Source: Thalassospira lucentensis (GTDB lineage Bacteria > Pseudomonadota > Alphaproteobacteria > Rhodospirillales > Thalassospiraceae). Taken from it: 64,000 nt of DNA. This document shows, one piece after another, positions 9,658 to 17,322 of the stretch. A program made the translations under genes and the position numbers. Every line of letters starts with the position of its first letter. Position 1 is the stretch's first letter. The stretch spans positions 292,501 through 356,500 of the forward strand of contig NZ_CP136684.1 in NCBI RefSeq assembly GCF_032921865.1, in the 5' to 3' direction. A model generated the notes under the pieces. The model ran no database searches and was not told the DNA's origin. It was given only the letters and a program-made list of their open reading frames with translations.

Positions 9658-9693
9658 TGCCATAATCTTCAACCGGCGCTATACCGCGCCGGT
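9658..9693 (+). promoter_or_regulatory. Promoter of the cyclase gene with inverted repeat around the -10
   Basis: -35 TTGCAT (9658-9663), 16-bp spacer, -10 TATACC (9680-9685). ACCGGCGC (9672-9679) and GCGCCGGT (9686-9693) form a perfect 8-bp inverted repeat whose loop is exactly the -10 hexamer, which suits an operator that would occlude RNA polymerase. Confidence 0.45.
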
Positions 9694-9739
9694 ATCGGGG
9701 AAGGGGTCCCCCTAGTGTCAGGAAGACTGGGCTAATCGA

Positions 9740-11509
9740 ATGAACCAGGTGATCGCGCGCACCCAGGTCAGCTATGAGGTCTATGTTAAAGACCGCTCAG
9801 GGCGTTGGCAGATTCACGCCCACTTTACCGGTGCGCAGAAAAAGCAGGCCGAGGAAGAAGCGCGCTCGCTTGAGAAGATGGCGCATGTCTCCGCCGTCAA
9901 GGTCATTCGTGAAGTCTATAACCACACCAATAATGCGGCTGACGAATACGTCATCTATGAAACGCGCCAAAGCGGTGCCCTGGAAAAGGCACAGGCAGCC
10001 CCGGCGCGCCCTGCCCCCGTGCGTGCCCCCGCCCCGGCCGCGGTCGAACCCGAACCGGTTTCAAGCCCGGGCCCGAAACCGATCCGCCCAAAGGCAAAGC
10101 CTGCGGCGCGGGATGAAAACCCCAGTCTGGTTGGCGTGGTTCTGAAACTGATGATGGCCTTTTGCATTGCGATTGCCATTGGTCTGGCCGCAATGCTTGG
10201 TGCCTCGCACGGGCTTGAATACCTGCCGCGTATGGGTGTTTCTATCAGTCAGGGCTTTTATGACAAAGCCAATTTCATATCCTTCATTGTCGGCTTCCTT
10301 GCCAGCGCGACACCGATGCTGATGAGCATCACGCGCAGGTTCAAGGGCAAGGCACGCACCGCACCGGTGCAGCAACCCGTCGCCCGGCAACCGGTCAAAG
10401 CCGTGCGCAAGACGGCATCACCGGGCCGACCATCCCTCTCAGGCGGTTTTGCCGAAATGGCGGCCGAGGCTGCGCGTTCTGAAAATGAAGCAACGCCTGA
10501 TACGGGCGCGGATGACGCGGATGAAACCGACGATACCAAATCCGCATCCGAACAGCGCGATGACGGCATCCCCGATCAGCCAATGGCCGTGACGCCCGCA
10601 CTTCAGGCCACGCGCGAGGTCATGAAATCCTTCATCGCCGGTTCGATCGAAGCCATCAAGCGCACGGTTCCGAACATGGACGCCTATCATAAATTCGGCG
10701 TCAATCTTTACGTTGCCGGTGCCTGCGATGCCTGTAGCGAAAAGAACGCCCTCGAGGGACGGCAGGGACGCAGCGTCCTGAAGGACTGCATTTCCGCCCT
10801 GGGTGCGACCGGCAGCATGGCCGACACGTTCTGCAAGAATGTCGATAGCTACATTCTGGAGCCAAAATACAAGGATATGTATGGCGCGGGCAGAAGCTCG
10901 ATGGACGCCTATATGAAGGACGAGCGCAGCATCACCACATCGGTATCCCGCGCCATTGCGGCCTGGACCGAAAAGCCGACCGGCGCACCAACTGCTGCTG
11001 GCGGCAAGAAGCTGCATGCGCTGATGTTCACCGATATCGTCAATTCCACCCAGATGACGCAGCAACTGGGCGATGTCGGCGCACAGCAGATGGTGCATAT
11101 CCACAACCAGATCGTACGCACCGCGCTGATCAACAATTACGGCAAGGAAGTGAAGCATATGGGGGACGGCATCATGGCCGTGTTCCCGTCATCTGCAAGC
11201 TCCGTCGAAGCCGCCATCGAGATCCAGCGCAACATGGCCCAGCATAACGGCCGTGATGAATTGAAATTCCAGATTCGCATCGGCATCAATGCCGGCGAAG
11301 CCATTACCGAAGAAAACGACCTGTTTGGCAGCGTGGTGCAGCTTGCGGCACGTGTCTGTGCACAGGCCGGTGGTGATGAAATTCTGGTATCACAGAACGT
11401 CAAGGATACCTACGCCGGCAGCCGGGCGGCCTTCACATCAAAAGGCACACGCCAGATGAAGGGCTTTGCCGAACCGATCGAAGTCTTTGCCGCCACCTCG
11501 CGCGCCTGA
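9740..11509 (+). CDS. Membrane-bound class III adenylate/guanylate cyclase
   Basis: Predicted cyclic-nucleotide synthase of 589 residues. A cytoplasmic N-terminal part (about 8-60, beginning SYEVYVKDRSGRWQIHAHFT) is of no family I recognise. It is followed by an Ala/Pro-rich linker, two membrane segments (about 130-153 and 178-197), a second linker rich in acidic residues, and a four-Cys-containing region (about 330-350, GACDACSEKNA). The class III catalytic domain is at 422-589: ALMFTDIVNST carries the first metal Asp, and EVKHMGDGIMAVF the second Asp and the purine-specifying Lys. The catalytic residues look intact. Adenine is more likely than guanine as substrate base, from the Lys, but this is not certain. 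Confidence 0.85.
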   Translation: MNQVIARTQVSYEVYVKDRSGRWQIHAHFTGAQKKQAEEEARSLEKMAHVSAVKVIREVYNHTNNAADEYVIYETRQSGALEKAQAAPARPAPVRAPAPAAVEPEPVSSPGPKPIRPKAKPAARDENPSLVGVVLKLMMAFCIAIAIGLAAMLGASHGLEYLPRMGVSISQGFYDKANFISFIVGFLASATPMLMSITRRFKGKARTAPVQQPVARQPVKAVRKTASPGRPSLSGGFAEMAAEAARSENEATPDTGADDADETDDTKSASEQRDDGIPDQPMAVTPALQATREVMKSFIAGSIEAIKRTVPNMDAYHKFGVNLYVAGACDACSEKNALEGRQGRSVLKDCISALGATGSMADTFCKNVDSYILEPKYKDMYGAGRSSMDAYMKDERSITTSVSRAIAAWTEKPTGAPTAAGGKKLHALMFTDIVNSTQMTQQLGDVGAQQMVHIHNQIVRTALINNYGKEVKHMGDGIMAVFPSSASSVEAAIEIQRNMAQHNGRDELKFQIRIGINAGEAITEENDLFGSVVQLAARVCAQAGGDEILVSQNVKDTYAGSRAAFTSKGTRQMKGFAEPIEVFAATSRA

Positions 11510-11574
11510 CTGACATTATCACACGCACGCAGGCAAACATCCCCTACCTACCCTCGTAAAGCGGCCAAACGTGG

Positions 11575-12024
11575 TCAGGCTGAACAGCGTGCGGCGACCT
11601 GAAGTTCCATGCGGGCGGTACGCATGTAAAGTGAATGGGCACGTTCCATAAGATCAAGAAGGGCTGGCGGGAATCCCGTTGCTTCGTCGCAATCGCCACG
11701 AACACAGATTTGCAGATCAACCATCAGATCATCAAGATCAACGGCATCTTCCCAATCAATTTCGCCCTCTTCAACCGCACGCACTGCCAGCAGCCATGCC
11801 ATCGCCCGGATCAGGCGGCTGGTCATGCGCATTTCCTCGATGAACTGGTTCATCTTGACGCTGTTGTGAAGACCACGACGCGATGCCGTGCGGTTTGCTG
11901 AAAGGTAATTACGCGCCTCCACCAGAAGGGTGAAAGCCTCGTCATAGGTTCGCGAAAAAGGAACGATCGCGAAGTTGCTTTGATAGGGGTGCCCGATCTC
12001 GGTCGGGTGATCCTTATTTGCCAT
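11575..12024 (-). CDS. DUF1465-family protein, RcdA-like
   Basis: A 149-residue all-helical soluble protein. The pattern of EAFTLLVEARNYL then EMRMTSRLIRAMAWLLAVRAVEEGEID matches the DUF1465 family, to which Caulobacter RcdA belongs. RcdA is an adaptor that helps the ClpXP protease degrade the cell-cycle regulator CtrA. Assignment to DUF1465 is from memory of the family pattern; whether it performs the RcdA function here is inference. It is transcribed toward the cyclase gene. TrcR, another cell-cycle protein, lies 2 kb away. Confidence 0.65.
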   Translation of the reverse strand: MANKDHPTEIGHPYQSNFAIVPFSRTYDEAFTLLVEARNYLSANRTASRRGLHNSVKMNQFIEEMRMTSRLIRAMAWLLAVRAVEEGEIDWEDAVDLDDLMVDLQICVRGDCDEATGFPPALLDLMERAHSLYMRTARMELQVAARCSA

Positions 12025-12091
12025 ACCGCTTATATGGGAAACGGAGACCGGGCTTCAAGCATCCGCCAGAATTTGCCCTGAATTTGCCCCG

Positions 12092-12210
12092 AAATAGAAA
12101 GACCGCCCCAAAGGGCGGCCTTGCCTCAACCTGCTAAACTTGCCGGACTTTTTTGTTATTCTTGATCTTGTTTGTGGCCGAACTCTAGCCAGCGGTTGGC
12201 AAGGGGTCAA
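12092..12210 (-). ncRNA. Candidate small RNA gene (~80 nt) with own promoter and terminator
   Basis: On the minus strand, -35 TTGACC (12205-12210), a 17-bp spacer and -10 TAGAGT (12182-12187) predict a start near 12175. A G+C stem (CCGCCC 12103-12108 with GGGCGG 12113-12118) followed by TCTTTCTATTTC would end the transcript near 12094. The roughly 80-nt product has no convincing reading frame or ribosome-binding site. It lies between DUF1465 and a separate minus-strand terminator at 12291-12320, so it is not simply the tail of an upstream mRNA. No known RNA family recognised. Confidence 0.4.
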
Positions 12211-12236
12211 GGTAATTAATGTCGGAAATATGACAG

Positions 12237-12277
12237 TACGTATTAATACGTACCGAAATACGTATAAACAGTACGTA
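12237..12277. repeat. Array of four TACGTA palindromes
   Basis: Perfect TACGTA hexamers at 12237-12242, 12247-12252, 12259-12264 and 12272-12277, spaced 10, 12 and 13 bp, in an AT-rich stretch. They begin 27 bp upstream of the -35 of the candidate minus-strand RNA promoter, the normal place for activator or repressor sites. Bound protein unknown. Confidence 0.6.
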
Positions 12278-12290
12278 GAAGGCGAAAACA

Positions 12291-12320
12291 TAAAAAGAAC
12301 CGCCCTGAATTTGGGCGGTT
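12291..12320 (-). terminator. Intrinsic terminator of the DUF1192 gene
   Basis: Read on the minus strand, AACCGCCC (12320-12313) pairs with GGGCGGTT (12305-12298) and is followed by CTTTTTA. It ends transcription coming from the 12471-12659 gene. Confidence 0.7.
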
Positions 12321-12470
12321 CAGTTTAACAGGGAGGCATCGAAACATCACGTTCGACAAGGGGCCAAGCTCTGGCCCACTACTCATATATAAGACGGGAA
12401 GTTTAACATTCAATTAACCGGAGGTTTAAAAATATATCCTCACGTTTAATGTTTTGGCGCACCCGTCCCG

Positions 12471-12659
12471 TCAGTTCTTGAAAAGTGCCTCGGCCCCGGC
12501 ACGCACGCCATTGCGATGCTCCATTGCCGCGTCGACGCGCACCAGTTCCTGTTCAAGGGCGGATCGATAATCGACAAGGTTTTCAATCGACATTCCGTCA
12601 AGGTTCCGCGGCAGGCCGAACATCGCGGCCAAAGGTTTTTGCAGGTCGTCTTCTTCCAC
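12471..12659 (-). CDS. DUF1192-family small protein
   Basis: A small, mostly helical protein of 62 residues that fits DUF1192, a short alphaproteobacterial family of unknown role: an acidic start, the motif LDGMSIENLVDYRSALEQEL and the ending AGAEALFKN. The strong AAAGGAGG (12666-12673) directly abuts an ATG at 12665, too close to use; the in-frame GTG at 12659 is spaced 6 bases from it and is taken as the start. It diverges from the oxidoreductase at 12746. Confidence 0.65.
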   Translation of the reverse strand: MEEDDLQKPLAAMFGLPRNLDGMSIENLVDYRSALEQELVRVDAAMEHRNGVRAGAEALFKN

Positions 12660-12745
12660 AGTCATCCTCCTTTGACATTTTGCCCTTGGCGTTTTTCCCG
12701 CTATTACATAGTGACCGAATTTATCATTCGCCATGGAGTTTTGTC

Positions 12746-13765
12746 ATGACCTTGCCAGACCTTGCCCCGGACCTTGCCAAAGACATGCAGGCAATCGAAA
12801 TCCGTATCGACGGCGAGAACCGGTATCTTGCCGCTGGCAAGGTCGCGATGCCGGAAATCGCAAAGGGCGAGGTTCTGGTCCGCATTCATGCCGCCGGCGT
12901 CAACCGGCCCGATCTGATGCAGGTGGCCGGGATGTATCCGCCGCCCCCCGGCGCGTCGGAAATCCCGGGGCTGGAGCTTTCGGGCGAAATTGTCGCCACC
13001 GCCCCCGATGTCACGCAATGGAAAATCGGTGATCGCGTCTGTGCCCTGGTCACCGGCGGCGGTTATGCCCAATATGCCGCCGTCCCCGCCGCGCAATGCC
13101 TGCCGATCCCGGCCGGTCTTTCCATGACAGAAGCAGCATCCCTTCCCGAAACCTTCTTTACCGTCTGGCATAATGTGTTCGACAAGGCCGGGCTGAAACA
13201 GGGCGAAACATTCCTTGTCCATGGCGGGACATCTGGGATCGGCACAACCGCGATCCAGCTTGCCAAGGCATTTGGCGCGCGCGTGATCACAACGGCGGGC
13301 ACCGATGAAAAATGCCAGGCCTGTCTTGATCTTGGCGCGGACATCGCCATCAACTACAAAACACAGGATTTCGTCGAAGAGGTAAAAACCGCAACCAGCG
13401 GCAAGGGGGCGGATGTCATCCTTGATATGGTCGCAGGCGATTATGTCAGCCGCAATTTCAAGGCGGCTGCGATGGAAGGCAGGATTCTGATCATCGCCTT
13501 CCTGAACGGACCCAAGACCGAAACCAACTTTACCCCACTTCTGTTAAAACGCCTGACCCTGATGGGATCAACCCTGCGCGCCCAGCCGGTTGCCAACAAG
13601 GGCGCAATCGCAGGCAAACTTCGCCAGCAGGTCTGGCCGCTATTTGAAAACGGCACGATCAAACCGGTCATTTACCAAACCCTGCCAATGAATGAAGCCC
13701 AGGCCGCACACGACATTTTGCGGGGTGGCGCACATGTTGGAAAAGTGGTACTGGAAGTGCCTTGA
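12746..13765 (+). CDS. NAD(P)H-quinone oxidoreductase, zinc-free MDR family
   Basis: A 339-residue medium-chain dehydrogenase/reductase of the quinone oxidoreductase (QOR/PIG3) type, predicted to reduce quinones with NADPH in the cytoplasm. Visible features are the N-terminal GroES-like domain (AAGVNRPDLMQVAGMYPPPP), the nucleotide-binding HGGTSGIGTTAIQLAKAFGA (about 157-175) and the C-terminal HVGKVVLEVP. No zinc-binding Cys/His pattern is present, as expected for this branch. GGAG 8 bases before the ATG at 12746 supports the start. Confidence 0.85.
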   Translation: MTLPDLAPDLAKDMQAIEIRIDGENRYLAAGKVAMPEIAKGEVLVRIHAAGVNRPDLMQVAGMYPPPPGASEIPGLELSGEIVATAPDVTQWKIGDRVCALVTGGGYAQYAAVPAAQCLPIPAGLSMTEAASLPETFFTVWHNVFDKAGLKQGETFLVHGGTSGIGTTAIQLAKAFGARVITTAGTDEKCQACLDLGADIAINYKTQDFVEEVKTATSGKGADVILDMVAGDYVSRNFKAAAMEGRILIIAFLNGPKTETNFTPLLLKRLTLMGSTLRAQPVANKGAIAGKLRQQVWPLFENGTIKPVIYQTLPMNEAQAAHDILRGGAHVGKVVLEVP

Positions 13766-14076
13766 TCGTTTACGGATCGGGGTTGAAGGCATATTCGGTC
13801 AGTACCGGCTTCACCCTTTCCCGGCAACTGGCCTTTGATTGCGGGACGAAAAGAAATATTCTTTTCGATAACCTGCAACAGATTGTTGCTTTTAACCGCA
13901 CATTGATCGAAAAGAGCGCTGTGGCGGTTCCAGCGACGCGCGGCACCCACTTTGGGTTGCCTTTGCAGCGTTGCCGGAACACCAAAACAGATTATATTCT
14001 GGGGCAAATATTCCCGCGTTTTTGGGGTTCATCCCATCGCCGGTCTCCAGATGAGAAAGAGTAAACAGGAGGAATT
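13766..14076. other. Intergenic stretch without recognisable gene
   Basis: About 310 bp between the quinone oxidoreductase and trcR. I see no credible coding frame or hairpin. It ends with AGGAGG (14067-14072), the ribosome-binding site of trcR, and probably carries the trcR promoter, which I cannot place confidently. Confidence 0.4.
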
Positions 14077-14757
14077 ATGGCTCAGCCCCTCATGCCCAAA
14101 GCAACGGCCGTATGGCTTATCGACAATACCGGCTTGTCGTTCCGGCAGATTGCAGCCTTTACCGAGCTGCATGAACTGGAAATTCAGGCCATCGCCGATG
14201 GCGATGTCAATCAGGGGATTGTCGGCCTTGATCCGGTTGCCAATGGTCAGTTGACCAAAGACGAGATCGCCCGCTGCGAAGCCGATCCGCGTGCATTGCT
14301 GAAAATGGCAAAGTCCGATCTGCCGCGTCCGCGCGCACATGGCAAAGGGGCTCGTTACACCCCGGTTTCCAAACGTCAGGATCGCCCGAATGCAATCGCG
14401 TGGCTGCTCAAGCACCATCCGGAACTCTCGGATGCGCAGATTTGCAAACTGATCGGCACCACCAAGGATACGATTGGCAAAATCCGTGATCGTACGCACT
14501 GGAACTCGGCCAACCTGACGCCGCGCAACCCGGTGACCATGGGTCTTTGCATCGAACTTGATCTTGAAAAACAGGTCGTGATCGCGCGTAGCAAGAACCC
14601 GGAAAAGGTCGTCAAGAATGTCGAGCCTGATCCGCTGCCCGAAGAATTGCAGATCAACCCGGAACCGGATTATCCCGGCAAGAAGGACGATCGCAAGAAA
14701 GAAGAACCCAAAACATCCGATTACATGGAAGCAGCAGAAAACCTGTTCCGCTCCTGA
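14077..14757 (+). CDS. trcR: Cell-cycle transcriptional regulator TrcR (DUF1013)
   Basis: A 226-residue soluble protein of the former DUF1013 family, now usually called TrcR, confined to alphaproteobacteria and linked to cell-cycle transcription. The N-terminal half holds a homeodomain-like helix-turn-helix (VWLIDNTGLSFRQIAAFTEL). A second DNA-binding-like segment, AIAWLLKHHPELSDAQICKL followed by IGTTKDTIGKIRDRTHWNSA, lies at about 107-145. The C-terminus is charged. A textbook AGGAGG precedes the ATG. It is monocistronic, ended by the terminator at 14766. Confidence 0.82.
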   Translation: MAQPLMPKATAVWLIDNTGLSFRQIAAFTELHELEIQAIADGDVNQGIVGLDPVANGQLTKDEIARCEADPRALLKMAKSDLPRPRAHGKGARYTPVSKRQDRPNAIAWLLKHHPELSDAQICKLIGTTKDTIGKIRDRTHWNSANLTPRNPVTMGLCIELDLEKQVVIARSKNPEKVVKNVEPDPLPEELQINPEPDYPGKKDDRKKEEPKTSDYMEAAENLFRS

Positions 14758-14765
14758 TCGATGCA

Positions 14766-14797
14766 AAGGCCGCCCCAACCGGGCGGCCTTTTCTCTT
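14766..14797 (+). terminator. Intrinsic terminator of trcR
   Basis: AAGGCCGCCC (14766-14775) pairs perfectly with GGGCGGCCTT (14781-14790), then TTCTCTTT. Confidence 0.85.
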
Positions 14798-14829
14798 TGG
14801 TGACCAACCTAAAAGCGAATATGTTTTGT

Positions 14830-14839
14830 TTCATATGAA
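14830..14839. promoter_or_regulatory. Palindrome upstream of DeoR-type regulator
   Basis: TTCATATGAA is a perfect 10-bp palindrome about 90 bp before the regulator at 14928. It could be an autoregulatory half-operator; weak evidence. Confidence 0.25.
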
Positions 14840-14927
14840 TGCCGTGAAACGGTAATATTCCTGAAATGAACACGCCATAACATTCGCTTAAACAAAAACC
14901 GCAAAACAATCGCCAAAGAAGCATCTC

Positions 14928-15737
14928 ATGCAAAAACGTCCGACTGAACGTCAGGCCAGTATCGTTGAACTTGTCCGCGCTGACGGTTTCAAGACCATTG
15001 AACAGCTTGCCGAACGTTTTCAGGTAACCCCGCAAACCATTCGACGCGATGTAAACGCCCTTTGCGACGAAGGATTGCTGCGCCGTCGCCATGGCGGGGT
15101 TGAACCGGCACTTGAACATGAAAACATCGCCTATCGGGCGCGCAAGGTTTTGCATGTGAATGAAAAGCGCAAGATCGCGGCACTGGTCGCGCGCGCCATT
15201 CCCGATGGCGCATCGCTGTTCTTTTCAATCGGCACCACACCGGAACTAGTCGCAAGTGCGCTTTTGCAGCATCGCGGTTTGCGGATTTTTACCAACAACC
15301 TCAATGTGGCCTATGTCGCCGCCACCAATGACAGCTTTGACGTCACCCTGATTGGCGGCCGGTTGCGCAATCGCGACCGCGATGTTCTGGGGCCAGAGGT
15401 CGAGGCATTCTTTAACAGCTACAAGGTCGATTACGGCATTTTCGGTGTTGGCGGCATTGATGCCGATGGCAGCCTGCTCGACTTTGACGAACAGGAAGTC
15501 CGTGCGCGTTCCGCCATTCTGACCAATTCGCGCCAGACCTATCTGGTCGCTGATCATACCAAATTCGGGCGGAATGCCGTGGTGCGTGGCGGCTCCGTCA
15601 CACAGGTAACCGCCTTCTTTACCGATTGCCCACCGCCCGATGCCATCATTCAGATGATCGAAAAACACGGGGTTGCCCTGCATATCCCCGAACCGAATGC
15701 CGAATTCCCGACCTTCTTCGTCCCCGAAGAAGACTAG
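14928..15737 (+). CDS. DeoR/GlpR-family transcriptional regulator
   Basis: Sugar-phosphate-responsive repressor family. In 269 residues it has the DeoR winged helix at 5-57 (IEQLAERFQVTPQTIRRDVN) and a C-terminal DeoRC effector domain with SLFFSIGTTPELVASALLQH (about 95-115), LIGGRLRNRDRDVLGPE and VADHTKFGRNAVV, which form the sugar-phosphate site. The resemblance to GlpR is general; no glycerol genes lie nearby, so the regulon is unknown. Its TAG stop shares the CTAG tetranucleotide with the stop of the convergent LysR gene. Confidence 0.87.
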   Translation: MQKRPTERQASIVELVRADGFKTIEQLAERFQVTPQTIRRDVNALCDEGLLRRRHGGVEPALEHENIAYRARKVLHVNEKRKIAALVARAIPDGASLFFSIGTTPELVASALLQHRGLRIFTNNLNVAYVAATNDSFDVTLIGGRLRNRDRDVLGPEVEAFFNSYKVDYGIFGVGGIDADGSLLDFDEQEVRARSAILTNSRQTYLVADHTKFGRNAVVRGGSVTQVTAFFTDCPPPDAIIQMIEKHGVALHIPEPNAEFPTFFVPEED

Positions 15738-16642
15738 CTGACACTAGGCCCCGTCCAGTCCCGCGCGGCCGCAATCAATCCGTTGCGGACTTCGCGCAAC
15801 CCGCTTCCCATCACCTTGTCGCGCCGGACCACAAGCGCCAGACGGCGCGCAAGGTCCGGGGCAAGCTTGCGGGTCTTGATCGGGAACTGTGTGCGGCCCA
15901 ACCGTGCGCCCATCGCGGGCAAAATCGTTGCCCCCAACCCGGCCCCCACCAGTTCCTTGATCGCCTCGACACTGCCCAGTTCCATGATGGAATGCCCGGC
16001 AACACCTGCCGCACGCAGCCAGTCATCAACAATGGTGCGTGTCTGGCCACCGCGGTCATACAGAACCAATGGAATATCTGCCAGATCAGCCGGCCGGACC
16101 AGATCGGGCACATCCATCCCCTCGGGAAAGATCGCGACAAACGGATCAGTCAGAACCGGCACGATATCCAGACTGCGCCCGCTGGCGGGTAATGTCACCA
16201 GCCCGATATCAAGGCTGTTTTCCTCAATCGATTTCAGAACGTCACTGGTATTGCCGGTGCGAACAATGATTTCCAGCTTCGGGAAACGGCGCTGCAACTG
16301 TTCCAGAACCTTTGGCAGGAAATAGATACACGCCGTCGCCCCGGTCCCGATGCGCACCTGCCCGACCGTGCCGCTGGCAAATCCCGCCACCGCATCCAGG
16401 GCGTTCTGAACGGACGCATCAATCTCCCCCACCCGATCCAGCAAGGCCTGCCCGGCCGGTGTTGGCATCGCGCGTTTGCCGACGCGTTCAATCAACCGCA
16501 CGCCAAGACGGTCTTCAAGCTGGCGGATCTGCTGGCTGATCGCAGGCTGGCTTAAATTCTGCCGTGCGGCGGCGGCTGAAAAACTGCCAAGCTCGATCAC
16601 ATCGGCAAAGGCATGCACCTGATCAAGGTTAAGGCCACGCAT
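15734..16642 (-). CDS. LysR-family transcriptional regulator
   Basis: A 302-residue LysR regulator. The N-terminal winged helix is clear (SFSAAAARQNLSQPAISQQI, about 21-40) and the effector domain starts near 90 (GQVRIGTGATACIYFLPKVL). It is divergent from the acetyltransferase/MFS pair at 16735-18548. A cluster of CTTAT/ATAAG half-sites fills the intergenic gap, so regulation of that pair is likely (inference). The effector is unknown. Confidence 0.88.
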   Translation of the reverse strand: MRGLNLDQVHAFADVIELGSFSAAAARQNLSQPAISQQIRQLEDRLGVRLIERVGKRAMPTPAGQALLDRVGEIDASVQNALDAVAGFASGTVGQVRIGTGATACIYFLPKVLEQLQRRFPKLEIIVRTGNTSDVLKSIEENSLDIGLVTLPASGRSLDIVPVLTDPFVAIFPEGMDVPDLVRPADLADIPLVLYDRGGQTRTIVDDWLRAAGVAGHSIMELGSVEAIKELVGAGLGATILPAMGARLGRTQFPIKTRKLAPDLARRLALVVRRDKVMGSGLREVRNGLIAAARDWTGPSVS

Positions 16643-16654
16643 ATAAAACTATTC

Positions 16655-16690
16655 CTTATGATTTGCATAAGAATACAAATCTTATCTTAT
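16655..16690. promoter_or_regulatory. LysR-type operator cluster
   Basis: CTTATGATTTGCATAAG (16655-16671) is a perfect 6-bp inverted repeat containing T-N11-A. The ATAAG arm pairs again with CTTAT at 16681-16685, and another CTTAT follows at 16686-16690. This gives four alternating half-sites between the divergent genes. Confidence 0.55.
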
Positions 16691-16734
16691 TTCAGATGAC
16701 CGGCTAATGTCACGCCATACAGTTAATCTCTGAT

Positions 16735-17322
16735 ATGGAATCCCGATCAATGTCGACCGATACGCTGCCCGCCGCCGCCAAAACGTCCGATCTCGCCATA
16801 CGCGATGCCGACCCTTCCGACATTGCCGCCATCACCGCGATTTACCGCCACCATGTTCTGACCGGCACCGCCTCGTTCGAAGAAATCCCGCCGTCTGAGA
16901 CCGAAATCACCAATCGCTTTGATGCCATTCGTGGCTATGGCCTGCCCTATCTGGTCGCCCTGCGGGATGATGTCGTCGTCGGCTATTGCTATGCCAGTCT
17001 CTATCGCCCGCGTTCGGCCTATCGCCACACGGTGGAAAATTCGATCTATGTCGCGCCCGATTGCATCGGTAACGGGATCGGGGCGGCCCTGATGGCGGCC
17101 CTTCTCGAACGCTGCGAGGCCGGTCCGTGGCGGCAGATGGTTGCCGCCATCGGTGATAGCAAAAACCACGCATCCATTGCCCTGCACCGGAAATTCGGCT
17201 TCGACATGACCGGCACCTTCCATAATGTCGGCTACAAGTTCGGCACGTGGCTGGACTCGGTTCTGATGCAACGCCCGCTTGGTTCCGATCAGCCGCTCAT
17301 CCCCGGCCCGGCCGATAAATGA
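16735..17322 (+). CDS. GNAT N-acetyltransferase, phosphinothricin acetyltransferase-like
   Basis: Predicted acetyl-CoA-dependent N-acetyltransferase of the Pat/Bar group (195 residues). Supporting motifs are IRDADPSDIAAITAIYRHHV, TGTASFEEIPPSETEI, the acetyl-CoA loop VAPDCIGNGIGAALMAALLE (about 104-123) and SIALHRKFGFDMTGTFHNVG. Pat-type enzymes acetylate phosphinothricin, methionine sulfone or related amino compounds; the natural substrate is not determined. An alternative start is ATG 16750 (MSTDTL). Its stop overlaps the MFS gene by 4 bp. Confidence 0.82.
   Translation: MESRSMSTDTLPAAAKTSDLAIRDADPSDIAAITAIYRHHVLTGTASFEEIPPSETEITNRFDAIRGYGLPYLVALRDDVVVGYCYASLYRPRSAYRHTVENSIYVAPDCIGNGIGAALMAALLERCEAGPWRQMVAAIGDSKNHASIALHRKFGFDMTGTFHNVGYKFGTWLDSVLMQRPLGSDQPLIPGPADK

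Noticed and set aside
12140-12328. 62-codon plus-strand frame across the TACGTA array
   Set aside because: No ribosome-binding site, includes the terminator hairpin, and its sequence is dominated by the repeats.
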